64,000 nt of DNA from Tachypleus tridentatus. Lineage: Eukaryota > Arthropoda > Merostomata > Xiphosura > Limulidae. The translations under genes were made by a program, and so were the position numbers. Below are positions 50,171-62,079 of this stretch, piece by piece; position 1 is the first letter of the stretch; each line of letters opens with the position of its first letter. Under the pieces are notes generated by a model. The model was not told the DNA's origin. It searched no databases and saw nothing but the letters and a program-made list of their open reading frames with translations. Location: positions 144,452,127 to 144,516,126 of the forward strand of contig NC_134833.1 in the NCBI RefSeq assembly GCF_004210375.1, given 5' to 3'.

Positions 50171-50557
50171 TTGGCGCCATTTTGATTTTTAATAATAATG
50201 CCATCTTAAAACAACTTTCTCTGAAATTAATGAACATTGGAGTTAAAGAGTCCCACTTTCTTCATGATGACAATTTACATCATAAGATCTGTGGTGTCTA
50301 CATGGGTTCTAGCTTATGGACATTCTTGACAATTTCATGTTGTGTTTCTAAAAATACAGTAAATAGAAAACTATTTTCAGCCTCTTTACTGGCGATAAGA
50401 CGTTTTTTATCTTTGAGAACTCTCATGAAGCTTCGTAATTTCTTTAACATTCTAACAACAAACCTATCAGTATAGAGTTTACAGTAGAACATCATAAAGT
50501 TTATTTTATAGGCACTTTAATGAGTGATAATAATGTTTATAACTTAACGTGAAAAAT

Positions 50558-50763
50558 TTACATAAAACCATAGAGAATATCATACTACATTTTGAATGTA
50601 AATAAAACCACAGAGAATATCATACTACATCTTCAATGTAAATAGAACCATAGAGAATATCATACTACATCTTCAATGTAAATAGAACCATAGAGAATAT
50701 CATACTACATCTTCAATGTAAATAGAACCATAGAGAATATTATACTACATCTTCAATGAATTT
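50558..50763. repeat. 40-bp minisatellite, about 5 units
   Basis: CATACTACAT at 50581, 50621, 50661, 50701 and 50741. Same unit as 31598-32043, with less than half the copies. Confidence 0.96.
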
Positions 50764-52313
50764 GTCTAAAGTCTAACTGTATTTCCTCAGGCTGCTTCTA
50801 TATTTCGTGTTAGGAATTGCTAAAAATTTATTTGATAAGACAGTCACTAACGTTTTATGATTGTTATAAATATGTTAGAACTTGCTATATATTGTTACAT
50901 TTAGTACTTTTAACAATTAACTATATAAATTGGTTGTATTTCATTGTTCTATTCATTCATTGTGGCAATTGTTTCAGATTGGGCTCGATATTTCTTTCCT
51001 GGAACCTATTGCCACATATGCTGTTAGTATCTCTAAATTAAATATTTTTCAAGTGGACTGTTATACTCTCTAAATTGGCGTTATGCAAGTGAGAGTCACA
51101 TAACTCAAACGCCAGGCAGATTCCCGTTTTCAACTGACTTACTAAAAACTCTAGAGAGAGGTTATAACTGATATCTGACCTTATTTGAAACATAAAAAAA
51201 ACCTCGTGTAATTCTAGTTTTAATACCTTAACATTTTTATAAATCAACAATGGATTAATTTGTACAATAGTAATATCATACGTGACATGCTAAAAATGAA
51301 AATCAAATCTAATATTACATTTTCATTTATTCGAACATGTAGCTAAATATCAGATCTAATCAAGCATTGAACACTATTTCATAAACGATCTACACTTCAA
51401 CACTTACAATCGTATCTGTATTATTACTTAACGATGAATATAAAATGTCATGTCTCTCGTTGACATTTGGTTGTTAAATGTGTGTAGGAATCAGTTCAAG
51501 AAATCTATGAATAAATATTGATTGAGAATATGATTTGTCATGATCTCCCCAATATTCCTAAATTTAAAGACCGCAATCAATGGTGTATTATTAATATTAC
51601 TGATAAAAATTATTATAATATTTCTTATTAATTACTATATTAATATTAATTATTAATCTATTAGAGATTTTTACCTATGTAGTAGAAAAGTACATTTTTT
51701 TTTCTACCTAACTATTTCAAGGGATAATTTTTCACAAGATTTAATGCAACGTCTGGTTCAGATTTCATTAATATACTTATTTTGACTTTCCTTTATTGTT
51801 CGTTAAAGGTAATAGTTAATTGGAATAAAGTTAGAGAAAAAAAGATTTTCACTACAGTTTATCTTTTGTAAATTAAAAACCACACTAAAAGCTTTATATC
51901 GGAGAAACTTGTTTCGACACAGTCGTGCGTCATTTTCAGTCAGGAAGAAAACAACAACAGAAACACAACCAAAAATATTGGTCATTATACTAGTTTATCT
52001 AATATCAGACTTCAGACAGTTTGTTCTGTTTACTGTGGTTCTATTTTTCGATATTTGTGACAACGATAATATGTTATTATTAATAGTATTATATTTTGTG
52101 ATGTATCAATTCAGAATTTTATTAACATAATTTTGATAACGTGTTGTTGTGGTAAAGGTTTAGAGTATAATAAGATAGAAAAGTTTCAGTTTAAATGACA
52201 AAAAGTAATTATTAGCTAAATTGACATATTTTATTGTTACTTTATTTCAAATTATAGACAATGATAATAACCCTGTAAATGTATTGGCGAATTATTTACG
52301 GATAACATTTCTC
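50764..52313. other. Non-coding DNA, then right inverted arm (unit B)
   Basis: Collinear with 32044-33610. Nothing recognised before about 51780, and right-arm DNA after it. Confidence 0.6.
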
Positions 52314-53075
52314 GGGCCCGGGTATGGCCAGGTGGTTAAGGTACTCCACTCGTAATCCAAGGGTTGCGGGTTCGAATCCTCGTCGCACCAAACATGCTTG
52401 CCCTTTCAGCCGTGGGGTGTTATTATGTTACGGTGAATTTCACTATTCGTTGGTAAAAGAGTAGCCCAAGAGTTGGCGGTGGGTGGTGATGACTAGCTTC
52501 CCTCACTCTAGTCTTACACTGCTAAATTAGGGACGGCTAGCGCAGATAGCCCTCGAGTAGCTTTACGCTAAATCAAAACAAAACAAAACAGTTCTTGTTT
52601 TTCATTGTTCGTTGTTTAATTTCAAAACATATAAAATTATTACTTTTCTCTGTACTCCACTAGACAAGCTTCCACATTAAATAAGAGTTGTAACATTTTG
52701 TAACTTATTTAGATATCACAGGACTTTCAAGTTTGTTAATATTGGGACTTCAAAAACAGAATAGAGAGCTCTGATTTCTGTTTCTCCTTATGATAATAAT
52801 CTATTAAACCTTGTAGATCACGTGGTGTAGAAGAAATTAATGTACTTTTAAAAACCTTTAAAAATATTTTACGAAATTATCTTTTTATCCAGAATGACAT
52901 TTTTCAAGGTAAGTAAATCATCTTTTAAAATATGTGAAATATTAAGCAACAAAACTTAATTTAAAAGATAAATCCTGTGAAAACTGAGTGACAAATACAG
53001 TTGATCAAGCCACATGCGCAGATAGCTTTTGGGTAGCTTTGCGCGAAATTCAAAACAAATCAAGCTACTTATGTA
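52147..53075. repeat. Left arm of a second inverted repeat
   Basis: Its reverse complement is 55030-55963. Both arms hold the same SINE (52314-52590 and 55512-55791) and the same SINE-tail fragment (53016-53064 and about 55038-55075). The central 2 kb is not part of the arms. Confidence 0.9.
52314..52590 (+). mobile_element. SINE in the right arm, unit B copy
   Basis: Duplicate of 33611-33887 (head GGGCCCGGGTATGGCCAGGT). Confidence 0.93.
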
Positions 53076-53540
53076 ATGAAACACTCCATCTTTCTTCATA
53101 GTTAGTTGATTTTTCCAATATTCAATAGAATACCGTTTAAAATAATTTTTAACGTGGTTTTTATCAACTTTATAATTATACAAATGATTTTGAAATTTTA
53201 TATTGGTATATTGGTTTAGACTTATGTTAAATATCCTAAACTGGACGAACATATGTAGATACTTTAGGAATTACGGCCAATGACATTATTAACAGATAAA
53301 TGCATTTTAACATTTATGAACTTTGTTTATCTTATGGTGTAAGTTACGTTCATCTAATCAGACTATTACAATAATCATAAATTTGTACGTAACCTTTTCA
53401 GTTCTATTTGTATATTTAACTTTATCTTGGTCTGAAATTATTAATTAAAATATAAATCCTTGGTTTACAACAAGTACCAAGTGATATGTTTATACTATAA
53501 CATTAAACTTATACAACAGACGAATCACAAATATAAAATG
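53076..53540. other. 5' flank of a plus-strand module with no gene
   Basis: It follows the 5' flank of copies 2 and 6 (as at 15050-15420) up to about 53490, then changes to 3' flank sequence without an intervening transporter. The 98-codon minus-strand ORF here is arm DNA. Confidence 0.6.
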
Positions 53541-54185
53541 ATATTTAATATAATAATCAATTTTAAACTGTTTAGAGATCAGACATGTTTTGAACAACAT
53601 TGTTCTAATTTTTTAGATCAAGTATGGTTTTAATAACACTCATTTTGCAAACAGTGCACTAGCAGCGTAAACATAATTTCAATAATACCCAATTTCAAAA
53701 CTTTGGAAAAACGAAGGTCTTTTAATACTGAAAACATTGTTTAAATATCTGTTGTGGGCCTAGTACAAAAAGATCATCATGTAGCTTTATGCTAATTTAA
53801 AACACAAATCTAGTAAAAAAACAAAATTGAAAAAATGAAATATGATTCTAGGTTTACACTTAGATACGGTGTAGTAGTTTTCACATCGGGGTACCAAGTG
53901 GAATGTTCTAAGCTGAAACTTCGCTAAGCATTTAAATATTGTAATAGTTTCTCTTCATGCTCTAAATATTGTTCAAATTATATCATTGGAAAACAATAAT
54001 GTTTATGTTGCGTATAGAGTTTTCGATGTGTATATTTTGTATTTAAAAAAAACATAAAATATATATAGTTCACCTACTGGTTGGTAAAAGTATATTGATA
54101 TTATATCTGACACTTAAACTGATTCTGAAAACCAATTTAAAAAACACCACAGTGAAGAGTCGTCTATACATAGTAGAAGGGTAAA
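53541..54185. repeat. 3' flank fragment of the duplicon, including the degenerate tandem repeat
   Basis: The reverse complement of about 24590-25215. GATCAGACATGTTTTGAACA at about 53577 matches the copy 3 flank, and the CACCTACTGGTTGGTAAA block near 54070 matches CTTTACCAACCGGTAG near 24675. Confidence 0.8.
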
Positions 54186-54649
54186 GAAATTCAAAACTGT
54201 GCCTATGTTAGAGAAACAGTTAAATAAAATATTATGACCTGTAATTTCAGAAAGTGTACGACTGAATGAATGGCTTGGTTTAAATAGTGGAATACTAGTT
54301 CTGTTAGATATTCGTAAGTGTTCACAAACTCTAGTATTTAAATGGAGATTTGTTTTGTCAATGTACGTAACACTGTATGTATATTTATTTATAAATGAGC
54401 TGTCTAATAAAGATTACAAGCAATTTTCTAAACAACAAATTTCAACCTTAAGCCAACGCACACACCATCATCACCAAATTTCTCCTTTTTACCTCCCATC
54501 CTTTTACAAGCTCTCAAACACTACTAATAAAAAAAACAAATATACACCCTTACCCTCATCTACATATACAGACACATTTTCAAAATGTGGCAGAAAAATG
54601 AAGGTAAGATTTTCCCATAGAGAGATTATGTTGACTATCCGATAATATT
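54186..54649. other. Unassigned AT-rich DNA
   Basis: A 96-codon ORF at 54355-54645 is low-complexity in composition and has no recognisable domain or counterpart elsewhere in the window. Confidence 0.45.
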
Positions 54650-54965
54650 CCAAATATTGTTAATGACTTTAAAAAGTTTTTCTTTTATTAGATATTCCAA
54701 AGCCTTTCACACAACTAACAACTAATATAATAGTCCTATAATTATTTACATAACTTCTATTTTCTCTCTCGAAGACAGAAGCGACGTTACCTAATTTCCA
54801 TTCTGATGACACTTCTCCACTTTTCAACGGCTTACCAAAAACGGAGGCAAATGGCACACATATCCAATTCTTGGTGTTATTTAAAACACCCAGAGAAATA
54901 TTATCTGGCTAAGTAGCCTTATCACTCTTTAAACTTCCTAAATTTATTTAACAGCTTCAGAATAT
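54650..54965 (-). mobile_element. Non-LTR retrotransposon fragment (start of RT domain)
   Basis: On the minus strand: PDNISLGVLNNTKNW, VPFASVFGKPLKSGEVSSEW, KLGNVASVF, NRSYVNNYRTIIL. This is the block that precedes the RT fingers in CR1/L2-like elements (SLxSGEVPxxWKxANVxPIFKKG..NYRPISL). It stops abruptly at 54650, so only this piece was inserted or kept. Confidence 0.85.
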
Positions 54966-55029
54966 ATGCAATTATCTTGTTCATACTTGTTTTAATCTAT
55001 CAATTCTTAAAGATGAGTAAGATGAGTAC

Positions 55030-55963
55030 ATAAGCAGCTTGATTTGTTTTGAATTTCGCTATTTGAGGGCTACCTGCGCAAGTCGCTTGATCAACTGTAT
55101 TTGTCACTCAGTTTTCACAGGATTTATCCTTTAAATTAAGTTTTGCTGCTTAATATTTCACATATTTTAAAAGATGATTGACTTACCTTGAAAAATGTTA
55201 TTCTGGATAAAAAGATAATTTCGTAAAATATTTTGAAATGTTTTTAAAAGTACATTAATTTCTTCTACACCACGTGACCTACCAGATTTAATAGATTATT
55301 ATCATACAGAGAAACAGGAAACAAAACTCTCTATTCTGTTTTTGAAGTCCCAATATTAACGAACTTGATCATATGAAAGTCCTGTGATATCTAAATAAGT
55401 TACAAAATGTTACAACTCTTATTTAATGTGGAAGCTTGTCAAGTGGAGTACAGAGAAAAGTAATAATTTTATATGTTTTGAAATTAAACAACGGACAATG
55501 AAAAACAAGAACTGTTTTGTTTTGTTTTGGATTTAGCACAAAATTACTCGAGGGCTATCTGCGCTAGCCGTCCCTAATTTAGCAGTGTAAGACTAGAGGG
55601 AGGGAAGCTAGTCATCACCACCCACCGCCAACTCTTGGGCTACTATTTTACCAACGAATAGTGGAATTCACCGTCACATTATAATGTCCACACAGCTGAA
55701 AAGGCGAGTATGTTTGGTTCGACGATGTTTCGAACCCGCAACCCTCGGATTACGAGTCGAGTACCTTAACTACCTGGCCATGCCGAACCCGAGACATGTT
55801 ATCCGTAAATAATTCGCCAATACATATACAGGGTTGTTATCATTATCTATAATTTAAAACAAAGTAAGAATAAAATATGTAAACTTAGATAATAATTACT
55901 TTTTGTCATTTAAACTGAAACATTTGTATCTTATTATACTCTAAACCTTTACCACAACAAATT
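55030..55963. repeat. Right arm of the second inverted repeat
   Basis: Reverse complement of 52147-53075. It also stands where the left arm (11681-13040) would be in a copy 1/2-type palindrome centred on the spacer at 56370-57325. Confidence 0.9.
55512..55791 (-). mobile_element. SINE in the inverted arm
   Basis: Inverted duplicate of the SINE at 52314. The head GGTTCGGCATGGCCAGGTAG ends at 55791. Confidence 0.92.
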
Positions 55964-55969
55964 TTTTTG

Positions 55970-56163
55970 ATACCAAACATACTCGCTCTTACATCCGTTG
56001 GGACATTATAAGTGACTGTCAAATCCTGTATGTTGGTAAAAGGGTAACTCAAGAGTTAGCAGTGAGTGGAGATGATTAACTCTCTTCCCTCTAGTCTTAC
56101 ATTGCTAAATTAAGGACGGGTGGCGTCCTCGTGTAGCTTTGCGAGAAATTTCAATTCAAAATA
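55970..56163 (+). mobile_element. SINE, 5'-truncated
   Basis: It starts at ACCAAACATACTCGC and lacks the tRNA-like head. Body and tail are present (GGCGTCCTCGTGTAGCTTTG). It lies exactly at the outer edge of the inverted arm. Confidence 0.82.
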
Positions 56164-56369
56164 CTTCCAAAGATTGAATCCAACCTTTTTTTTTTTTTTT
56201 CTACTGAACATTTGACTGTGCAAATCGCTGGTATCAAAACCCAATTTTTGACCTCCAGTTTGCCGATATGGTCAGTTTTAGTTTTTTTTTTCATATTTTT
56301 AGCTTGTTAGAAAAACATAAAGTTTTCGTGTTTTAAAAAATTAAGGCCTACAGTTTATGTAGTTTTATA
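56164..56369. other. Short unassigned stretch
   Basis: It holds a 14-bp T-run near 56187. Nothing else recognised. Confidence 0.5.
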
Positions 56370-57325
56370 AAAGATGAAAGTTTCTTGATCATTACACATT
56401 AAACTTTGTCAATTTAAATGTGTTTAAAAAACAAAATTAAAATCTTTTAGCACAAAATAACAAGAATTTAATGATATAATGAACGTATGAATTATTAACT
56501 TTGTTAAAATTCATTTATGTTCAACATTATTTGTGTCTTGTTCGTCCTGTGGTTGAGCTCCGAGTCTCGGAGTTCGTAAGCATTGATTGAATCTCTGTGA
56601 CACTATAAACTATACATCGAAACGTTTAGCTGTTAGTGTGTAATAAAAGTGAAAGTAATTCTTTTAGTGTGCGTGTGATAGGGTTATGTTTTTTCTTTCT
56701 TTTTATTCTGAAGTTGAAAATTAGGGACACAGTAGATAGCCTTATTGACTTTGTCATAAAAACAAAATATAAAAGAAATAATTATATTATGTCTATTTAC
56801 CAGTATACTGTGTTCTATTGGTGGATTGAAGATAGGTGTTCCAAAAACGTTTTCTTAGCTTAGACTCAATTTAAGTACTGAACTTTTAGTTTAAGGATAT
56901 GACGACGACATACGCTGTTTTATTCGTTGCGAAAAATCAAAATAATGAATATTTATCAATTCTCCAGTCAGTGTCAAGTCACTAATGTATGCACCACACA
57001 GGTATCTTTCTTTCTGGCACGTGTTCAACCTACAGCACAACTGTTTTGTGTTGTTTCAGTTATTCGTATAAGTTAATAAGATTAATAGTCCCGCCCAGAA
57101 AAAAAAACAAAATAAAAAAAGAATGTGACATTGTATTACACAGTTTATAACTGCTGTCTCTAAGTTATACACGTACAATAACAATATTCACCTCAGCAAC
57201 ACGAGAGTTAGACAAAGCACAGTTTCTTTTCACAAAATAGTCATAACTTTTCCGTTACCATACACTGCGATATTCAGCTCTGAATCAGGTTAGTTTCGAT
57301 GTTTATGCATTTTACTCATACTTAT
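56370..57325. other. Spacer segment, inverted relative to the copy 1/2 palindrome
   Basis: The reverse complement of about 13075-14035. GCATTGATTGAATCTCTGTG near 56580 matches CACAGAGATTCAATCAATGC at 13831, and GTTCTATTGGTGGATTGAAG near 56812 matches the reverse complement near 13600. Immediately right of it, from about 57330, the DNA matches 14035 onward in direct orientation. The 75-codon ORF at 56636 is not supported. Confidence 0.85.
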
Positions 57326-59096
57326 ATACATTTGACTCTTTTTAATGTTGACCCAATCGATTGAAGTAAGGTAAGGAAAAAACAGTTTCACTGCAGTCTA
57401 TATTTCGAAATTAAAGACCATAGTAAAGGGAACAAATTGTCAAAAGCCTGATATTGCAACTTGTTACGACACATTCGTGAATCCTTTTAGGTCTTACGTT
57501 ATCTTCTGCCAGAAATAAAACTAAAAGAAAAAAAACACAACCAAACATATCAGTCAATAAACTAGTTTATCTAATATCAGACTTCAGACAGTTTGTTCAG
57601 TTCACTGTGGTTGTATTTTTCAATATTTGTTACAATGATAACATGTTCTTCTTCTTATTATTATCTCTTGTGATGCACAGTTATTAATCGAGAATTTTGA
57701 TAACATACTCTGATGGTTAGGGTCGAGAGTTGGCGAAGGTACATACGTTTCTGTTGAAACGAGAAAATTCATTATTAGCTAAATTTACAGATCTGAATTA
57801 TTAGTTTGTTTCAAATTGAAAACCCTGCAGATGGCGAGTTGTTTACGGACAGCATTTCTTGTTTTTCATTGTCCGTTCTTTAATTTCAAAACATATAAAA
57901 TTATTACTTTTCTCTGTAAATCACTTGACAAGCTTCTGCGTTAAATAATTATCGTAATATTTGGTAACTTATTTTGATAGCACAGAACTTTGATGATATT
58001 AAAATTGTTAATACTAAGACTTTAAAAGCAGAATAGAGAAGTTTGGTTCTTGTTTCTCGATATCATAATAACTTATTGAACCTGGTAGATTACGTGGTGC
58101 AGAAGTAATTTATGTAGTTTTAAAAACATTTACAAATATTTTATGAAGCTAGTTTTTTATCCGGGATAACATTTTTCAAAGTAAACACAAGTGAAGAAAT
58201 CATCGTTTAAAATATCTGAAATATTCTTCTTATAATGTAGTTCAGATAGAGAGTTATTCACCATCTCTGTAACCAGTAAAAGTAAATAATCTTTTAAAAT
58301 ATGTGAAATATGAAACAGGAAAACTTAATTTAAAAGAGAAATCCTGTTAAACCTGAGTGACAAATATAGTTGATCAAGCTTCTTACGGAATGAAACACTC
58401 CATCTTTCTTTATAGCCAGAATATTTTTCCAAAATTTTATAAATTAGCGTTTAAAATAACTTTCAACGTGGTTCATATCAACTTTATAATTATGCAAATG
58501 AAATTTTAACTTGGTGTATTGCTTCAGAACTATGTTAAATATCCTAAACTGGACAAACATCTGAAGATATTTTAAGAATTATGTCCAATAACATTATTAA
58601 TGGATAAATGAATTTTAACATTTACGAACTTGTGATTTAAGTTACGTTCATCTAATCAAACTATTAAAATAATCATTAATTTTTACGTAACCTTTTTAGT
58701 TCTATTTGTATATTTAACTTTATTTTGTCGGAAATTATTATCTAAAATACAAAATCCTGGTTTAAAACATATGTACAGATGTACCAAGAGATAATTTTAT
58801 ATTAAAATAATAAACTGTCAAAACAGACCGATCATCAATACCAAGATTTATATACGACATATTTTCTATTACAAACATTGAAGACCGTTTTATATTTGTC
58901 CTTAGAAAGGGATTAGGATGAAACCGTGAATATGTCGTTTTCAATTCTTCAGAAATATACACTAACAACAAAATCTGAGAAGTGTAGTGCTTTATTGTAT
59001 TAATAAGATATATTAAGAAATAAGTTATTACAAATAGACACAAATTAATAGTTTAATTTTTATTCGCAGCATCTTTCTCGACATCGAACTGTGGAC
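57326..59096. repeat. Right arm / 5' flank of copy 6
   Basis: Collinear with 14035-15753. It contains a duplicated short piece near 58280-58340 (AAAATATGTGAAATATGAAA) reminiscent of the 34230 arm. No SINE in the arm. The T-rich tract ending TTCGCAG precedes the gene. Confidence 0.75.
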
Positions 59097-60014
59097 ATGA
59101 AAACTTCTGACCACACATTCAGTTTTAAGAAGTTCAAGACTGTTCCTGGAATTGGAATTAGTTTGGGAATGACATCAGGATTCATGTATTCTCTGGCGAT
59201 CCTGAATTTGAAGCTGGTGTCAGAAATTAGTACGGCTCAGTTTCTGGTAACTCAAGCTCTTATCCAATGGGGAGTTTATAATGTTTTTATTATTTATTCG
59301 AAAGCCAATTACATCGGAGAGAAAGGAGAAAGAACTATTTTGTTTTTTAGAGCTTTATTTGATGGAATAGTTAAAGCCCTAATGATATACTGTATTCATT
59401 GGCTCCATCTTGCGGATGCTTCGACAATCTCTTCCTCTTCTCCACTGTTCATTAGTTTGCTTGTTCACTTGGTTTTGAGAGAACCTTGTGGGGCTTACAA
59501 TGTATTCGTCTTAATGCTGACGATGACGGGCATTGTTTTAATTATCAACGTTTATCGTAGGAACGTTTCAAGATATTCGTGACGTAAGTAATCGGTGGAA
59601 AGGAATTACGGTTGGATTTTCTGCGTGTCTATTGAAAGCTTGTTGCTATACAATTGCCCGTAAACTTCAAAAAACACCACCTCAAGATGTGGTTGCCATT
59701 ATGTCTACATTTAGCCTTGTTGTGGGAATCTTTCTACTGTTTTTGTTCGAAGAAATTCAAATATCATCTTGTAGTAAAAGCAGTGTTATTGTTGCGAGTT
59801 CTGGAATCATTGTGTCTCTGAATCAACTCCTCACCATAACAGCCTTACAAGTGGAAAATGCTGGTCAGTGTCTGTTGCTCAAACTCTAAACATAATTACA
59901 GCCTTTTTGTTCGATATTTTCATGTTAAATACCATCGCCACCTGGTGTAGCATTTTTGGCGCTGTTTTAATTTTTGTTGATGTTCTTTTAACAACATTAA
60001 GAAAAGTGAATTAG
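59097..60014 (+). pseudogene. SLC35G1-like transporter, copy 6 (dead)
   Basis: ATG at 59097. The first 150 or so codons are open and resemble copy 3. A 5-nt deletion near 59548 (ATTATCAACG for ATTATCAAACCAACG) shifts the frame and leads to TGA at 59580. A 1-nt deletion near 59865 (GCTGGTCAGTG for GCTGGACCAGTG) breaks the VENAGPVSVAQ motif. It has no SINE in the ORF and none of the copy 2/4 insertion, so it decayed separately. The final stop TAG at 60012 is retained. Confidence 0.92.
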
Positions 60015-60381
60015 TTCTTAATATATTAACATAACAATTTATTTCGTGCTGTTATTAATATTATTTGGTTTCTATTATTTTTTGCATAATAACCTTTTCA
60101 CTGTTTTATTATTATTATTTCAAAGCTTTCGATTACCGATGCTCGTAATGTAGTTCAAATAAATAGTTTTAACATTGCTGCTTGAAGTTAAGTCTATAAC
60201 TTTCGATAGTTATTAAATATACCACTGACGATACTGGGTAGGAGCTTGAGTTCTAATAGAAGTTTTCCAATGATGGTGACATAGATATCCACGTGATGAG
60301 TTTGTTGATTCACCTTGATGAACGTGGTTATTAAAGATCTGTTTCTGACCTCAAAATAAACTTTCTATGTTTCAATGAGAC
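60015..60381. other. Proximal 3' flank of copy 6 (non-coding)
   Basis: Like 16796-17100, but with the extra GGGTAGGAGCTTGAGTTCTA segment near 60237 that copy 1 also has. AATAAA near 60158. Confidence 0.7.
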
Positions 60382-60660
60382 TTGTTTGTTTGTTTGGGAA
60401 TTTCGCACAAAGCTACTCGAGGGCTATCTGTGCTAGCCGTCCCTAATTTAGCAGTGTAAGACTAGAGGGAAGGCAGCTAGTCATCAACACCCACCGCCAA
60501 CTCTTGGGCTACTCTTTCACCAACGAATAGTGGGATTGACCGTCACATTATACACCCCCACGGCTGGGAGGGCGAGCATGTTTAGCGCGACGCGGGCGCG
60601 AACCCGCGACCCTCGGATTACGAGTCGCACGCCTAACGCACAAGGCCATGCCGGGCCGTA
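60382..60660 (-). mobile_element. SINE, young copy in copy 6's 3' flank
   Basis: Perfect 11-bp duplication TTCAATGAGAC at 60371-60381 and 60661-60671. The matching places in the copy 2 and copy 4 flanks (about 17095 and 36014) read TTCAATGAGACATGCTTCGA without an insertion. The sequence is very close to the SINE at 28509. Confidence 0.97.
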
Positions 60661-61682
60661 TTCAATGAGACATTCTCGTTTTTTTTTTCACGAAACTTCC
60701 ATGTGTTTATTTGTGCTTCATTTGTTTGTTTTTACAAATACACAGTAAAAAAAAATTACAGAAGAAGGAAAACTTTCGTACTGTTAATTTTTTTACGTTA
60801 GAAATGGTTTAAATAAAAAGTAAACAACACTATATTTGAAACATGTGTACGTTTATTTGCTTACAATTTTATAAAGTTTTATATAAACCATGAATTAAAA
60901 ACAAGATCTTTATATTTCCAATTATTTGTTGCTGAGTCCGGAAAATATTTGCGGTGGTTTCGAATTTTTCTTCGATTGAATGTCTCTCATTGTATAATTT
61001 TCCCGAACATACGATAAGCTACTCTTTATTGCTGCTATATGTGTTAAATTGTTCCCCAGTGGAACAGCGGTATGTCTGCTGACTTACAACGCTAAAATAT
61101 GAGTTTCGATAACTGTGGTTGACACACATTGAGTTATTAGTAACTAATAATTCATATTGTATTTGTCGTTCAAAATATATTTCTTTCGAGTTTTAAATCA
61201 CAACATCATTTGTAACTGATCGTGTGAATAAGGTTATCGAAAGTATTCCAAACTTTTTCATCAACTTTCTCTGTGTACTTATGTTGTAACGTACGTTCTG
61301 ATTGAGAAGTATTTAAAATTAAAAAGAGAGTACTAATTTTAAAAGCAAAACTCTTCTTTTTCAATCTTTGTCATCACTTGAGGGATAATTCCATTGTGTT
61401 GAACAAAATATTTTCTTAAAATCACCAAGTTTAATTCACTTACGTTTAATTTTAATTCAGTTTTACTTTAAACCTCCGACCATACATTGAGCGAAGAATG
61501 AAGAGAGCTAATAAAGTAAAATAATGATTTTCAAAGGTCTCTAAACAACCATATAGGTGTCGCTTTTCTTTATTCTACCTGGCATATTTTAAATTATTCT
61601 GTTATCGTTTTGTTCTAATTTTAGGTGTAAATTTTACAGCTTACAAAACATACAAATTAATGGCTCACAATATATTTTTTAT
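60661..61682. other. 3' flank of copy 6, continued (non-coding)
   Basis: Collinear with 17100-18263, with a deletion of about 130 bp near 61128 relative to copy 2. Confidence 0.65.
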
Positions 61683-61948
61683 GTTTGTTTTTCTTAATTT
61701 CGCGCAAAGCTACACGAGAACAATCTACGTTAGCCGTATCAGTTTTGCAGTGTAAGACTAAAAAGAAGGAAGGCCACCCACTGCCAATTCTTGAACTATA
61801 CTTTTACCAACAAATAGAGGGATTAACCGTCACACTATAACTCATCCACGGTTGAAAGGGCGAGCATGTTTGGTACGATAGGGGATTCGAACCCGCGATC
61901 CTCAGATTACGAGTTGAACGCCTTAACCCACCTGGCTATGCTGGTCCT
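61683..61948 (-). mobile_element. SINE (diverged), copy 6 module
   Basis: Same insertion as 18264-18535 and 37184-37454, with a small deletion in the body near 61770. Confidence 0.86.
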
Positions 61949-62079
61949 ATTCTTTTTGACGATTCTTATCTAAAACTAAAAAAATCTGTTCTTAAAATCA
62001 TTGAACCAATTATTGTGGACAACGAATTCAGTAGGATTTCTATAACAATCAATTTTCAAACTTTTTAGAACAAACATGA

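Larger units (their letters stand above)
34425..53120. repeat. Tandem duplication unit B (~18.7 kb)
   Basis: Collinear with 15520-34424. It differs by a deletion of about 490 bp that includes the SINE site in the Penelope-like element, and by a shorter minisatellite. It keeps about 675 bp of the RNase H retrotransposon and about 240 bp of the Penelope-like RT that unit A lost. Confidence 0.93.

Noticed and set aside
54355..54645. 96-codon plus-strand ORF
   Set aside because: Biased composition, no recognised domain, no counterpart elsewhere in the window.
25811..60014. Undescribed defence or biosynthetic system
   Set aside because: Apart from one transporter ORF and transposon remnants there are no other genes, so no multi-gene system can be claimed.
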